Shown here: one piece after another, positions 45,387-58,258 of the stretch
How the letters are laid out: every line of letters starts with the position of its first letter
How positions within the stretch are numbered: position 1 is the stretch's first letter
NCBI GenBank assembly: GCA_030015575.1
Contig: CM057337.1
Span: 340,824,583 to 340,888,582, forward strand
Direction: 5' to 3'
DNA from: Agapanthus africanus
Lineage: Eukaryota; Streptophyta; Magnoliopsida; Asparagales; Amaryllidaceae
DNA: 64,000 bases
Made by a program: the position numbers and the translations under genes
Notes under the pieces: model-generated
What the model saw: only the letters and a program-made list of their open reading frames with translations
What the model was told of the DNA's origin: nothing
Databases searched by the model: none

Positions 45387-47445
45387 TGTTGGATATAGTG
45401 TCCTCAAAGTCAATTATTGGATCGCAGATTCATGATTGCAATGATTGAGGAGGACCTATACCGGTAGGACAGTCTTACTCGAGATGATAGTATACTATCT
45501 AGTTTGTCTTTATCATCGTGTACAGCCTTTGGGTGACATGATCACTATTACACGTTGATAGAGCCTTTAGGATTCTTGCTTGACTACCAGCAGTATGATG
45601 GCGATCATATACGTGAGAGTTGGGCAGTCCATAAGCACATCCTTAAAAGTGGTCCCTAGTTGTGGGAGTTTCGAAATAGGGCATCGATACTCCGGAGTAG
45701 ACTAGTGTATACAGTCGAGACCCCGACGAGGGGTGATGGCCGGTCTCATAAGCCATTGGTGTCAGTTGGTTCACCTAAGATGTATACAGGTGCCCATTGG
45801 GTTATGAGTGCACCGGACAGGACTCGCCGGGAACCTGCTAGTAGGTATTATACCTAGCATCAGATAGCAGTTCCCTGGTGACATGTGTACAGGTTAGTTC
45901 ATCGACCTGAGATCGTCATTTGTCTCGTGTGAGTTCCCACTGTACTTAGATTACTACCCTACCACGGCTCAAAGGAGTCGTACAAATAGGTTTTAGTTGG
46001 GTACAGTCCCGAGCCACATAGAGGTAGTGAGCGGATCGGCAGGGGATTCGTCTGTCCCGGTATTGGGGGTGAGATCGCGCTGTGTCTAGGAGAGCCATTA
46101 CACCAAGTCCTTGGCCAAGGCAGGTGAGAATTACTGGTAGGTATTCCAGTAGTTTCTCAGGGTGTTTAGGGCGACCCTCCGACAAGACTTATACAGCTTT
46201 TTGGGGTCTGACAATACCAGCCTCCTAGGCCCGATATGCGATGCCCATAGATGAACGGACCGGACTGTACAGATATTGTCACTGATAGGCTCAGTAGGGT
46301 TCCAGGATGAGTTCGCTCATCGACTTCCCTTTCGGTCAGTACATGGACAGCTATTACGTACAGCTAGTGCCGCTGACGTGCTTGTGGTTAAACCCACTGC
46401 CAGGGTACTGACGAGTCTTTAGAGTTTCCCACAGAAAGTTTCCCAAGTTCGGGCGAAATGTTGTAGAGGCCGTATGGTTGTATGGCAGGGTTCGAACATG
46501 CACGTGCACTTGTGCACGTGTCATAGTTCGGACAGTTAATACTGGTGGGCTTTGGTTTAAGCCGGATCCAAGTATTATATTGAGTTGGAATATTTTAGTC
46601 TCATCGTATTCGTATTCGGTCGGAATACGGATACATGTATGTATTTACAGGTGAGGGGTATTCTCGTAATCCGTTACGAGATTACTTTAGAAGATGCATT
46701 TCTTTTTGGATTAATCATTTTGGTTTAAATGATCATTGGATTTGGAAACTGTGACTCATTTGGATGACACATTTCTTCTAGCATGTTCACGAGTGACTCA
46801 TGCTAATGAGTCACTAAGTGAGTCATGATAAAATTAATGGTGTTTTGTTTTTTGGTAAGATATTTTTAAGGGTTTGTGTAGGATATTTTTCTGAGATCTT
46901 TTCTATGTTTAAAGACACAAAACCTCATTATATCTTCTCACCAAAATGTTTGGACAGCCATCACAATTTTTGGTGCTTGGTTATTTTTGCTCACTAGAGT
47001 TTTCTTCAGCTCACACTCTCCAAACCTTAGCATCTTCTTCAACCTCCACTCTTGCCCTCTCATGTGATGAGAACCAAAGAGTGCAATGAGACAAAGTATT
47101 GTACTCTTTCTCTCCTTCATCTTGGTCATTTCTTTTAGCAGACTTGATGTCCGAGTTGCCTCGGTATAGAGGCGGGAGCCCGTATAAAAATTCATTGATG
47201 TGGTGCCATCTCGATGAGGAGATAGGAGATCAAGCCAGTTCGGAGATGCCGTGAGGAGCGTAGGATGATGGCTAAAGACCGAAGGACACGGATCAATCGG
47301 TATAGCCTTTCTATCATCTTTGTAGTTAGCTAGTTTAGCGTTAATGGCTAGATCCGGGTTATAGTATGCGATAGCGCCAGTTGTAAAAGTTTTTGTTCCG
47401 CATTTGGCCTCAGATTGACGGCCGGGGCGCTACCGTAGACTTACA
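45387..47445 (+). repeat. 3' LTR of element G (2,059 bp)
   Basis: It begins TGTTGGATATAGTGTCCTC right after the polypurine tract and ends GTAGACTTACA, the same ending as B-type LTRs (...GACTTACA). Its first ~1.1 kb parallels B's LTR (e.g. GGGGTCTGAC, CGATACTCCGGAGTAGACTA). Its partner 5' LTR lies outside the window, so its age cannot be read. The next five bases, CGTCT, should be the TSD. Confidence 0.8.
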
Positions 47446-47871
47446 CGTCTAGTGTACTCACCCCCAGTAAGCACCTGTATACAATCTTAGGTGATCACAC
47501 CAATGGTTGTGGGACCAACCACCGCCTCTTGTCGGGGTCTAAAAACATATACACTAGTCTACTCTGGAATATCGATGCCCAGTCTTGATACTCACACGAC
47601 TAGGGACCTTTTAAGGATGTGCTTATCGACTACCCTGCTCCCACAAATATGATCACCATCACAACGCAGGTAGTCAAGCAATTATCCTACGGGCTTTATC
47701 AAAATGTATAGATGATACGTAATAACATGTAAAACATATGCACATGTTAAGATAAAGAAAAACCAGATATCATACTATCATATCGAGCAAGATTGTCCTG
47801 TACATACATATGTCCAAGCATCCACATGTATACATATACAATAATGGCCTCTAGGGCATTCATATCCAACA
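47446..47871 (-). repeat. 3' LTR remnant of element D
   Basis: CGTCTAGTGTACTCACCCCC corresponds to the interior of an LTR (compare CGTCCAGTGTACCC in C), so D's LTR was cut by insertion of G. It ends GGCATTCATATCCAACA, i.e. TGTTGGATATGAATGCC in sense, next to a polypurine tract. The rest of this LTR would lie left of G, outside the window. Confidence 0.8.
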
Positions 47872-48850
47872 ATCTTCCACTTGCACTAAGGACATATATT
47901 GGCGTACCGAGTACCCAACGTCTGCTCTAGGTCCAGCTGTTGGCGTATTGCATACCAAACATCTTAAAAAGCTGCTCGAATTGCGCTTGAGGGAGGGCCT
48001 TCGTGAATGGATCCGCAGTGTTGTCTTTTGTGTCCACTCTCCACACCTCGATCTCCTGCCGATCAACGATCGCCCTGATCAGGTGATACCGCTTCAAGAT
48101 GTGTCTGGATTTCTGATGGGACCGTGGTTCCTTCGCTAAAGCTATAGCCCTATTGTTATCACAATACAGAAGTATTGGATCAACAATGGACGGAACTACC
48201 TGAAGTTCAGTAATGAACTTTTTCATCCAAACTGCTTCTTTTGCGGCATCGTTCGCAGCAATGTATTCAGCCTCCATCGTCGAGTCTGCGACGGTGTTCT
48301 ATTTGGAGCTCTTCCAACACACAGCCCCTCCATTGAGGGTAAACACAAAACCCGAGACAGACTTTCTGTCATCCTTGTCACTTTAAAAGCTTGAATCGGT
48401 AAAGGACTCGACCTGCAGGTCTCCATTACCGTAAACTAAGAACATATCCTTAGTCCTTCTCAGGTACTTGAGAATGATCTTCAAAGTTGTCCAGTTATTC
48501 TCACCCGGGTTTGACTGATACCGGCTCACCACGCTAAGCACGTAAGCTACATCTGGTCTTGTTCATAGCATCGCATACATTATAGATCTTACCGCCGAAG
48601 CGTAGGGTATAGTGCTCATGCGAACCTTCTCCTCATCAGTCTTGGGTGACATCTCCTTGGAGAGGGTGATTCCGTGCAATGTGGGCATGTTACCACGCTT
48701 GGAATCTTCCATACTAAATCTCTTTAGTACGGTCTCTATGTACCTAGACTACGAAAGTCCCAATAATCTTTTGGATCTATCTCTGTAGATCTTGATCCCC
48801 AGAATGTACGAGGTATCACCCAGGTCCTTCATGGAGAACCTTTTTGATAA
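47872..48850 (-). pseudogene. D pol part (RNase H and RT C-terminus), decayed
   Basis: A clear RNase H frame at 47927-48277 (MEAEYIAANDAAKEAV, LYCDNNRAIALAKEP, DNTADPFTKALPQ, ending QYANSWT) is preceded in sense by a frame-broken RT tail. The protein is closer to B's than to the A/C type (e.g. VVPSIVDP). Asn-Arg replaces Asn-Gly after the RNase H Asp. Interrupted at 48851 by gypsy LTR H1 within the RT block FLS.RFSMKD. Confidence 0.85.
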
Positions 48851-50158
48851 TGTAACACCTTAGAATGCGATTAGTGTTAATTAAGCGATAATGCGGATTT
48901 TTAGTAAAAAAGTTTACCAAAATAGTTTTCAAATATTTTATCAAAATTAATTATATTTTATTAATATTTATTGCGGGCTTGTACACACATATGCATGTTA
49001 AACAAGGGTTAATTAGGTATTAAACCATACTTAAGTAGCCATGGAACCTTAACCCCATTTTAATTAAGTTTTATGTATTATCTAAATTAATTAGTTTTCA
49101 AATTTTAAATAAAAAGGGTTTTTAATTAGGTTGACTTATGTGAGAGAGAGAGAGGTGGCATGCATCATGAGGCATGGCAAGCATGGCTTGCATTAAAATG
49201 AAGAGAGAGAGAGAGAGGGTCATGGCTAATCTCAAACCCTCATTCCCTCACTCACACACATACACCCTCACACTCTCATCTCATTCTCTCATTCTCATAT
49301 TTTCTCCTTCTCATATTCTTCACCCTCACCTCCTTCAAACTGAACACTCCCCTTGTTCTTCACTAAACCCTAACCCAAATCCTTATAAACCCTCACCACT
49401 CTTCACAAAACTCACTGAACCCTTCATTAAACTTGATCTAAAGCTTATGGAGATCACTTGGAGCATGGAAAGCTAGGGTTATGGAGCAAGTGTGGATAGG
49501 TAATGGCCCCTGACTGTTAATTAGGTATTTATTTTTTAGTGCTGCTTAGTAGTGGTCGTTCAGAACACTAAAAGTTTAGTTTGTGCAAAATATCGTGTTT
49601 TTAGTATCGTTTTTGAGTCTTAGTAACCTGCTGTTATCCCGAGTGTTTACTGTAAAAACTAGCAGTGTAGAAGTGTTGTACTAGTTGCCTTGAGTATACA
49701 CCAGTAACACGAGCCCCATCTGACCGGTTTTGGCCGGCGACGAAAGGAGGAAATCCGGCGAGCTCGGCCTGTTGGGGGACTGGGAGTTGAGTTTTTGTGG
49801 GTAGCTGTCTGCAGTTATTTTAGGTTGTTTACAGTGGGTAAAATCTGGGATCGATTAGCTAATTTTTAGTGTTTCGACGATGCGCGATACGGTGTCCGAC
49901 TCAGTTTCTGTTCTTCGCGTGATTTCTGCACATGGGTTTGTTTTAGTAGTGTCGCCACACACGTTAGCCGCTAAGCGAACACTTTAGAGGGTGTTGGAAT
50001 CAGTGCGTCGATTTAAACGCAATTGTATGTATTATCGGTCGATTTCTGAGTTGCACTTGCTATGTTTTGTGTGATTTTAGGGGCGAGTGCGGGGACTTCG
50101 GACGCTGCGAAGAAAGGGAAGCAGTTGGTCGGATTTATTTAGCTCGAGATCACGGTGA

Positions 50159-50175
50159 GTAGATTTAAGATCTAT
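50159..50175 (+). promoter_or_regulatory. Conserved donor-like motif and hairpin in H1
   Basis: GTAGAT-TTAAG-ATCTAT overlaps GGTGAGT. The same stem with different loops occurs in H2 (55814-55828) and H3 (60041-60057). Confidence 0.5.
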
Positions 50176-51014
50176 GGGGAAATCTACCGTATAGCGTTAT
50201 GCGTCAGGGCTTGATAGGATATTATAGCCGCATGTTTATATTCATATATGTTGATTGTGCGTGAGCATCATACATACCATTACTTATTGTGCCTTAACTT
50301 AGTACCTAATGGATACTGCACCATTACTGATGGTTCATATTGCACGAGCACTAAATTGTATGCTACACCCACACCGTCGGTAATTACCATGACACTCACA
50401 ACCTATACACATATGCTGTATTTTACTTATTATTGATATTGACACATGGATTATTGTTCTATTGCGCATATGAGATACATCGTGCATACATACTTATATG
50501 TATACACCCATACTTGCTATAGCTACATGTACACCTTTATGTGATGTTGGATTTGATTTTGGAGAAATTGGGAACCGCATGATACATTTAAAAACTGGAT
50601 TCATAAAAAAGAGTGGCTTTCCCTTGATATGCTCATATTACGGTTTTATGTTGCAAATTTCATATTGCATGGATTTACGCATTGAGATACGGATTTCATG
50701 TGATTTTTGAATTTGAGAACCGTGGTGTTATTTCAAGAAAGTATGCATTGTTTTGAAAACCCGGTTCTCTTGATATGATATTTCAATACGTCTACCATGC
50801 GTTTTCTCGGTTCTGAGACGTGTGATAGAAACCCGATTCGAGGAGCTGTATGATCCGTTTACGGGTTCATGGTGGACCCGGTATGGTACCCCGGGGCAAG
50901 AAAAGGATGTCGCACGGTAGACGAAGAGCCTGGCAGAGGGACTACTACCTACCGGTGATTGGTTGGACCTGGCGGTTATTCGGAGGATACCGACCGGAGT
51001 GGAGAGATGGATAT

Positions 51015-51095
51015 GGGCCGATCCGTACTGCCGGAGCCTGAGGGCCGATCCGGACAGACGGAGCCCGTGGGCCGATTCGGAATGACGGAGCCTGA
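51015..51095 (+). repeat. 27-bp tandem repeat in H1, three copies
   Basis: GGGCCGATYCGGA..GACGGAGCC units start at 51015, 51042 and 51069; a diverged fourth is near 51198. H2 has two units (53955 and 53982) with the same 27-bp period. Confidence 0.75.
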
Positions 51096-52161
51096 TATAT
51101 GTGGATTTGCATGTCGATGATGGACAAAAGTATTTCATGATGTTTTTGAGTGCCGATGTTGGACACTCAAGTTCCATGAGATTTACAGGATATGAGGGCC
51201 GATTAGAGTGACGACGCCTGAGTTATTGGGATTTGAGGTGTCGTTGATAGACACCGGGTTTTTCCATGATGATGATTCGTGATGATAATATGTTTTATCC
51301 CATACTCAACATTCTTTGATATGCATTGCTTCATGTATATGTAGTACCTGATAGAGTACCTTTCATGATTGTTGCATATCCATATTACCACATTGATACT
51401 ATCAGATTGCATGTGATAGAGTTTCGCAGTACGTGCATACATGCGATTATGTGTATGATGTTACTTACTATTCATGAGTTGGCAACTCACCCCCATTGTG
51501 CTACAGTGTTTTGCAGGTTGACCCTTAGAGTAGTCGCGGCAGGCTGCTTATTATCCCTATTTTGCGAATACCGCTATGATTGGCTGTGAGCCGTTTTGCT
51601 GTAGGTGGGTTGCGGTTATCCGACTTTATATTCATTGTACATCTTATTGTATCTAGTGCTCTCCATCTACAATTTCATGTATTGACTTAGAGACGAGATG
51701 TGGGGATGATATTGTATATTATTTTGTGACTCTGGGTGTCGAGCTCGTGTGGGCCGGCTTTTATTATGCAGTTTTATCTTTTATGTTGTTTTTCACTTAT
51801 ATTGTCCATTTCTTCGGTACGGCGTCGTATATATGCTTGTGGTGGTTGTTTCCGCCTTTAGGCGTGATTTGCTCCCGTTTGAGGATACTTTATTTATATC
51901 ATTTGTTGCTTTACTTATATCTTATGTTTGTACCCGTTTCGGGGCTAGTTTTACAAAGGAGGTGCTGCCGAAATTTTTAAGAAAATAAACTTAAGTTTAA
52001 AGATTTTTACTCGAGATTTCCAAATGTTTTTAAAAATGTTTTTATCACTTACTACTTTTGATGGTTTAGATTTCTGGGTTTCGGCTTACTTAAATTACGT
52101 TACGCCTGTAGACGTTACGTGGTTTAAGTGCCGATCACATGCCAAACTTTGGGTCATGACA

Positions 52162-52796
52162 GACAAGAATAGCTTGACCGATTATAGCATAGGATTATCA
52201 TTTCCTATCAAAAGAATGTCGTCCACATACAAGACTAGGAACATGATATTTCATCCTACAATCTTCTTATATATACAAGGCTCATCCTCATTTTTGATGA
52301 AGTCAAATTCTTTGACCGTTTCATCAAAATAGATGTTCCAGCTCTGCGATGCCTGTTTTAATCTATAAATGGATTTAAGCAACTTACACACCTTCCCGCT
52401 GCTCCCACTTTCCACAAAACCTTCCGGCTGATCCATATAAACGTATTCTTCCAAACTTCCGTTTAGAAAAGGCGTTTTTACGTCCATCTGCCAGATTTCA
52501 TAGTCATGGAAGGCAACAATGGCAAGTAGGATCCGAATGGATTTCAGCATAACTACTGGAGAAAATGTTTCGTCATAGTCCACTCCTGGTCTTTGATGAA
52601 AACCTTTTGCAACAAGTCTAGCCTTATAGGTTTCCACCTGCCTATCTACACCAAACTTCTTTTCATAGATCCATTTGCAGCCAACGGGTTTTACCCCGGA
52701 TGGAGCAATATCTAATGTCCACACTTTATTGGCGTACATGGACCCCATTTCGGATCGCATAGCATCCAGCCGCTTATCAGAGTCCATATTGATAAT
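52162..52796 (-). pseudogene. D pol part (reverse transcriptase N-terminal half)
   Basis: An open frame at 52251-52787 reads LDAMRSEMGSMYANKVWTL, KPVGCKWIYEKKFGVD, ARLVAKGFHQRPGVDYDETFSPV, KTPFLNGSLEEYVYMDQPEGF, KLLKSIYRLKQASQSWN; the YVDD region is at about 52218-52229. It continues D's pol across H1. At 52797-52801 (GGCCT) it is cut by the second gypsy LTR, H2. Confidence 0.88.
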
Positions 52797-52801
52797 GGCC
52801 T

Positions 52802-55800
52802 TGTCACGACCCGAAATGGTACGCGAATGGCACTTGAATCATATGAAGTCTATAGGACCCCATCTAATTCAAGTAAGCCAAGAAATCCTAGAAATCTAAA
52901 CCATTTAAAGAAAGAAGTGAAGAGAACATGTTTTAAAACAAGGAGTTTTTAAATAAGTAAGCCGAATTATGCGTTTTTGAAACCCCAAGTCTTTTCTGAA
53001 AATTTCGGCAGAGCTTTCTTTGTAAATACTGGCCCCAAACGGGACACAACCTGATAAATATATGCATCAATGATAAAAGGCATCCCCAAGCGGGAGCTAG
53101 CTCTTCGTCAATCGACGGCCACAATCACACAAGCAATATAATATACAACGCTGAAGGGCGAGGATCAAAACTCAAAAGGAAACTCAAAACATCAATGAAA
53201 ACCATAATAATACAACGCGCGACTCTAAGGTCGAAAGAATAAACAACTGGTCTCTAAGTCTGAATAAATATACAAGTTTGGTTGATGGAATTTACTAGAT
53301 ACATCTGAAAATAAATAAGTACAATGGTGGTCACGATGCGTGTGAACCCACCTACCAAAGCAATCACCCAGAAAGGAAGCAGTGTGCCAGAAAGCCGCAA
53401 TGAAACCTGTACGACAGAACCTGCAAAAACTATGGCACAACAGGGGTGAGTTGCCAACTCGTGAGTAGAAAATATCACAGAGCAGAAATCGTATGTATGA
53501 CTCAATCCTAGGTCAAACGATCAGTAATAATATATCCTCAATATGAATAAGTCTGAAGCATGATAGGGTCGCAAGGGTAACATCTATACATCAGTGTGAT
53601 ACCAAGTGCTCGAGTCAGTGCCTCAGGTAGCAACATATCATAAATATGAGGTACGATCAATGTAATCAACATGAATCAATATCAACTATATCAGGAACTC
53701 TATAAGTATGTGGATATCATCCAACCATGTAATCAATGTCTGTATGCATATGGATCTCGTCCACTTGTCATTCAATGACATAAAACATCATGCATGTAAA
53801 TATCATAAAGCATATGCATGGAAGTATGAGGATACAAATCAACGGGTATCCTTCGCGACACATCAAAATCATGGAACCTGAGTGTCCAACATCGACACTC
53901 GAAAACATCATGAATCCTATGCCCAGCATCGGCACGTAAATCCTCATATATATAGGGCTCCGTCAGTCCAGATCGGCCCACGGGCTCCGTCAGTCCGGAT
54001 TGGCCCGTATCATCTCTCGACTCCGGTCGATATCCTCCGGATATCCGCCGAGCCTAAATACTATCACCGGTAGGTAGTGGTCCCTCTGCCAGGCTCATCG
54101 CCTACTGCACGACAGATCCGTTCTCGTCCCGGGGTACCATACCGGGTCCACCATGTACCCGCAAACGGAATCCTCCGCCTCCTCGAATAGGGTTTCACAT
54201 ATCACACGTCTCAGAACCGAGAAAACACATGGTGGGCGCACTGAAATATCATATCAAGAGAAACCGGGTTTTTAAAAACAGTACATACTTTCTTTTGAAA
54301 TACCCACGGTTCTCGAATCCAGAAATCTCATAGAAACACATATTTCAATGCGTATAATCGTAAAGCATGATGTATGCGACATATAAAAGAAATGTAAGCA
54401 TATCAGTATATCATGCAACATGGAATAGTAATATGCACATATCAAGGGAAACCACTCTTTCAAATGAATCCAGTTTAAAAATATATTTTGCGGTTCCTAA
54501 ATCTCCAAAATCAAGCCAGAATCATCTATGTATGTGCAAATACGTATGTATGGAAGTATGGGTGTACAATATGTATGTGTACCAGTATGTCATAGAAGGA
54601 GTGATATCTTGATGCAACAATCCTACTGTATAGTAACATGGCAATTATCGATGATGAAGTGTGTGAGCCGGCAAGCAAGTGTACGTGAAACATACGCATC
54701 ATCGATAATGGTGCTGGTGTCCTGACAACATGGGTTTAATATAACAATAAACACATTTACACATGCAATGCGAATAGCAAGAATATGCGAAAATCGAATA
54801 ATAAACGCAACAGTGAAGAATCTACATCAATATGTAAATGTCATACAGTTTTGCCATTTGAAATAAGACGAATTGGGGTTTTTAGAAAAATACGGGCTAC
54901 GGTGTTTTTAAGAAAAGATACGTCTTTTGAAAATATCTGTAGAATCCCTTAGCCTGTCTTTAAAATACTCATGATTCGTTAGTTTTGAAATAGGTATGAC
55001 TCGGATCTAGTCTAACATCTACTAAGTAAACTACAGATCTAACTAACAAGCTAATCGAAAAGGTATGGAAACTATATAAATATGATTCGATATATATATA
55101 CATATATAATAGTCGGTGATCCCGCCTCAATAGTATCACATACGATACAATAAATAACATGATATTCTCGAGTTAAGAGTGCGGATCAATCATCAATATA
55201 TAGCTTGTACGAAAATCCGTCATACGGCATCCCAATCTGGGTACGGGTCAAATATCACATTCATCTCCTCATTTATCTAGTATCTTTATCATCATATCTC
55301 ATGAACTGAGGTACCGATCTAAGTCTAATACAAACTGATACCATCTGCATATATATGCGTGTATGAAAACACATGCCTAAAGGCCCGCTAAAATCTCATG
55401 TTGTATCTCCTAATACGAACCACATCATATCACCGATCTCATAGCACCATGCCCAATCTCATCGACTCGTCTCCAAATACCATGTACAATCCTCATCATC
55501 CACGCATAAGTGTACGTATATGTATACATAGTCCCATACCTATGTGTGTATACATATACATATACCCATATACGCATAAGTAAAACAAAGTAAGCATGTG
55601 TGTGCGTGTGGATGTAAACCTCATTCTAGGGTTCGCGACTACACAAACTAACGATGCTATCATCCAAGTACACTAAATTCATCCATGACTCCCAAAGTTT
55701 ATCTAGATAGTCACAATCCCACAATAACATATAAATATATCCATATAATTTATATACCATACATTATACTACGAACTGCGGGAGTGCTATACGCCATCCA

Positions 55801-57181
55801 CATGACTTCTCCCGTAGATATAATCTACTCACCTTGCTTTACGCTTGCCATTGCCGACATCGCTGCGCGCTTGCTTGTCGTCTTGAAGTCCTCTACACAT
55901 ATAACACAATCGCAATTGCGTCTTAAAATCACATCGGAAAACCAAAACGACACGCTAAGGCCTATAGGATAGAACCTATGGACCACGCCTTCAAAACCAC
56001 CAACAACCCTCGATACCGTCGCACAAACGTCAAGTGATCGAGGTATAACACAGATACTAAAATCCAGAATTCAAAATACGAGAAACAAAACCCCGAATCA
56101 AAACAGCAACTCTTGAAAATGGTCCTAGATTTTACCCTAGGTGAAATTAGCCGATTTTGCATATGCCAAGGGTCTAGTTTACTAGAGATGGAGCTACAGA
56201 CCAAACACGAACCGGTTCCAACCTACCCTGGCTGCAAATTGCGGCCAGAAAGATTAAATCTATGGCCATAGGGTGGAGTCAGGGGCTGGGGTCTTGGGTG
56301 ATGCTTCCTATGTGCCTGCATGACTCTCTGTGATCGCTAAATATTTTTCAGGTGTCCCGGGTGATAACAGATTTCATATTCCCTACAGAATTCCATGAAA
56401 TTACGGATATTGGGGATTTCTAAGTTCGCTAATTGGGGCTTAAGTCTCTGGTTAGGTCTAATATGATATCCCTAATAAGGGTTTAGGGTTACTACTAACC
56501 CAATTACACTATCACAACTCAATCCAAACCCTAACCTCTTCTAGAATTTTCAAAGTTTCACTAAACTTCGCCAAATCGATTTCAAACTTGAAGAGAGGCT
56601 TAAGCAAATGAAACACTATACTATTTATGCAATGATTACCTCATTTGACACTCATGAATTCTCTACAGCGCCAAAATGTAAACTTTCTTGGTCCAAAGTG
56701 TAGCTAGTGAGCTCATGCACATTTTTTGTGAAGTAGGGATGATGTTTTGGAGTTTTTTGATGAATTTTTGAGGGTTTGAACTGGAGGTGGAGGAGGGTGC
56801 TGCCATGGGAGTTGAGGGAAGAGAGAAAAGATGAAGAGGATGAAGAATGAAGACTAGGTCAATGAACCCCTCACCTCACCCTCTCTTCTCTCTCATGCCC
56901 ACACCTTACTATGATATTCTTTAATCCAATTTCATTTCTTTTCTTTTCTTTTCTCTTCTTCTCATATCAAAATTAGAACCATGCAAGATGAAAAGAAGAA
57001 AAGCCATGAAAAAAAAGTGCAACAAGTGCTAAAAATGACATGTGCATGTCATGTGCACAAAACACGCTAAATACCCGATTAGCGATATTTAATCGCGATT
57101 AGCATTAAAATAGTGTATAATTAATCATAAAATTTCATAATTTGAATAAATCACATAAAACACCCTCTTTTCAGTAATTTC
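52802..57181 (-). mobile_element. H2: gypsy (Tekay/Del-like) LTR, interrupted by E
   Basis: It starts TGTCACGACCCGAAATGG, the reverse complement of the H1/H3 type 3' end, inside D's RT (probable TSD GGCCT at 52797-52801). Shared blocks with H3 include GAAAATTTCGGCAGAG, TAAATACTGGCCCC, AAGCGGGAGCTAGCTCTTCG and GGTGAGTTGCCAACTCG. The right side is cut by E at 57182, with perhaps a hundred bases of LTR remaining beyond the window's E copy. At 4.4 kb it is longer than H1 and H3. No gag-pol domains were seen. Whether H2 is solo or part of a full element cannot be decided here. Confidence 0.65.
55814..55828 (-). promoter_or_regulatory. Conserved donor-like hairpin in H2
   Basis: GTAGAT-ATA-ATCTAC followed on plus by TCACC; in the reverse strand this is GGTGAGTAGAT, as in H1 and H3. 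Confidence 0.5.
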
Positions 57182-58258
57182 TGTAGGGTTCCTAGGCACA
57201 CACTAGAGGTCTCACAAGGCATCAACCATGCCAAATTTAAATTTTACAAGTGCCGAGAAACCCTAATACGGATCGTTGACTAGAGTTTAGGCGAAACAAG
57301 CAACTAGTTAACAACTTAACTAAAAGTGAACGGAAAATACAACCTTTGTAGATCCGGTCCTCCACCTCCATAGCTCTGTGATGATGTCCCCTCGCTGCGA
57401 TCATCGGATCCCGGGCTCTAGCGTCGGCTTTATCGGAGAAATGGGCGGGCTAGGTCGTCGACTTCGATGCCGAAGATGATCTACGTCGAGGCAACACAAG
57501 ATTAAGCTCCAACTTCACCAAGCCATGAAACTTGTGAAGAAAACACCCTATACTACTTGGCAAGTGGTAGAGGATGAAGAAATAGGAAGTGGGTTCACTT
57601 TAGAATTGGATTTCTCACTCTTTTCATCAAGTCACCATTGAAGGTTGCAAGCTTTCTTCTTCTTTGAAGAAGGAGAAGAATAAGAAAAGAATATGATATA
57701 TGTTTTAAAATAGCAAATAAAATGATACTTATCATATTTTCAACCATAGTTAGGTGTAGAGAATAAACTAAGGTTAGGTTGAATGGTTAGGGTTAAGCAT
57801 GAAACAAAAATGGTGGACTTATTCAAAGCTTCATGAAGCTTCAACTAGAAAACAAATCAAGCCACCATTTCTCTTCATCTTTCCAAAATGAATAAGTAAA
57901 TAAACAAAACCCTAACCATTAACATAACCATGGTTTAATCACACACACAAACCCTCATGTATCATCAAACATGATACAATCAAATGCACAAAAGTATATC
58001 ACATATACAATGTGCACATCAAGTGAGAAAATCCTTTTTAAGTGAACAAATATTAGTTAATGTAAAGTAATATATCTCATATATAATTATACATTAAATC
58101 ATTAAATCAATACTTGATTTACCGATCTGGTCATATCGCATATAACCGACTAATATCAATAGTAACAACTTATCGAATCAACACTTGATCCGATAACCCG
58201 GCTATATCGTATATAACCGATCAATGTCACAAATCGTGAGAATCGAATACAGTATCAC

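Larger units (their letters stand above)
48851..52161 (+). mobile_element. H1: solo LTR of a Ty3/gypsy (Tekay/Del-like) element, 3.3 kb
   Basis: The ends are TGTAACACCTTAG and GGGTCATGACA, flanked by GATAA (48846-48850) and GACAA (52162-52166), a 5-bp TSD with one mismatch, inside D's RT. No gag, pol, primer site or internal second copy is visible, so it is best read as a solo LTR left by recombination. Conserved with H2 and H3: GAGTTGGCAACTCACCCCC (51477), GGTACCCCGGGGCAAG (50885), and GGTGAGTAGAT with a hairpin (50154-50175). Strand is assigned relative to H2 and H3; the absolute transcription direction is not proven. Lineage name rests on LTR end motifs and length only. Confidence 0.7.

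Noticed and set aside
50728..51177. 149-codon minus-strand ORF in H1
   Set aside because: It crosses the 27-bp repeat and conserved LTR blocks, has no recognisable domain and is not open in H2 or H3.
52802..57181. H2 as a complete gypsy element
   Set aside because: No protease, RT, integrase or primer site seen; its length can be explained by a long LTR.
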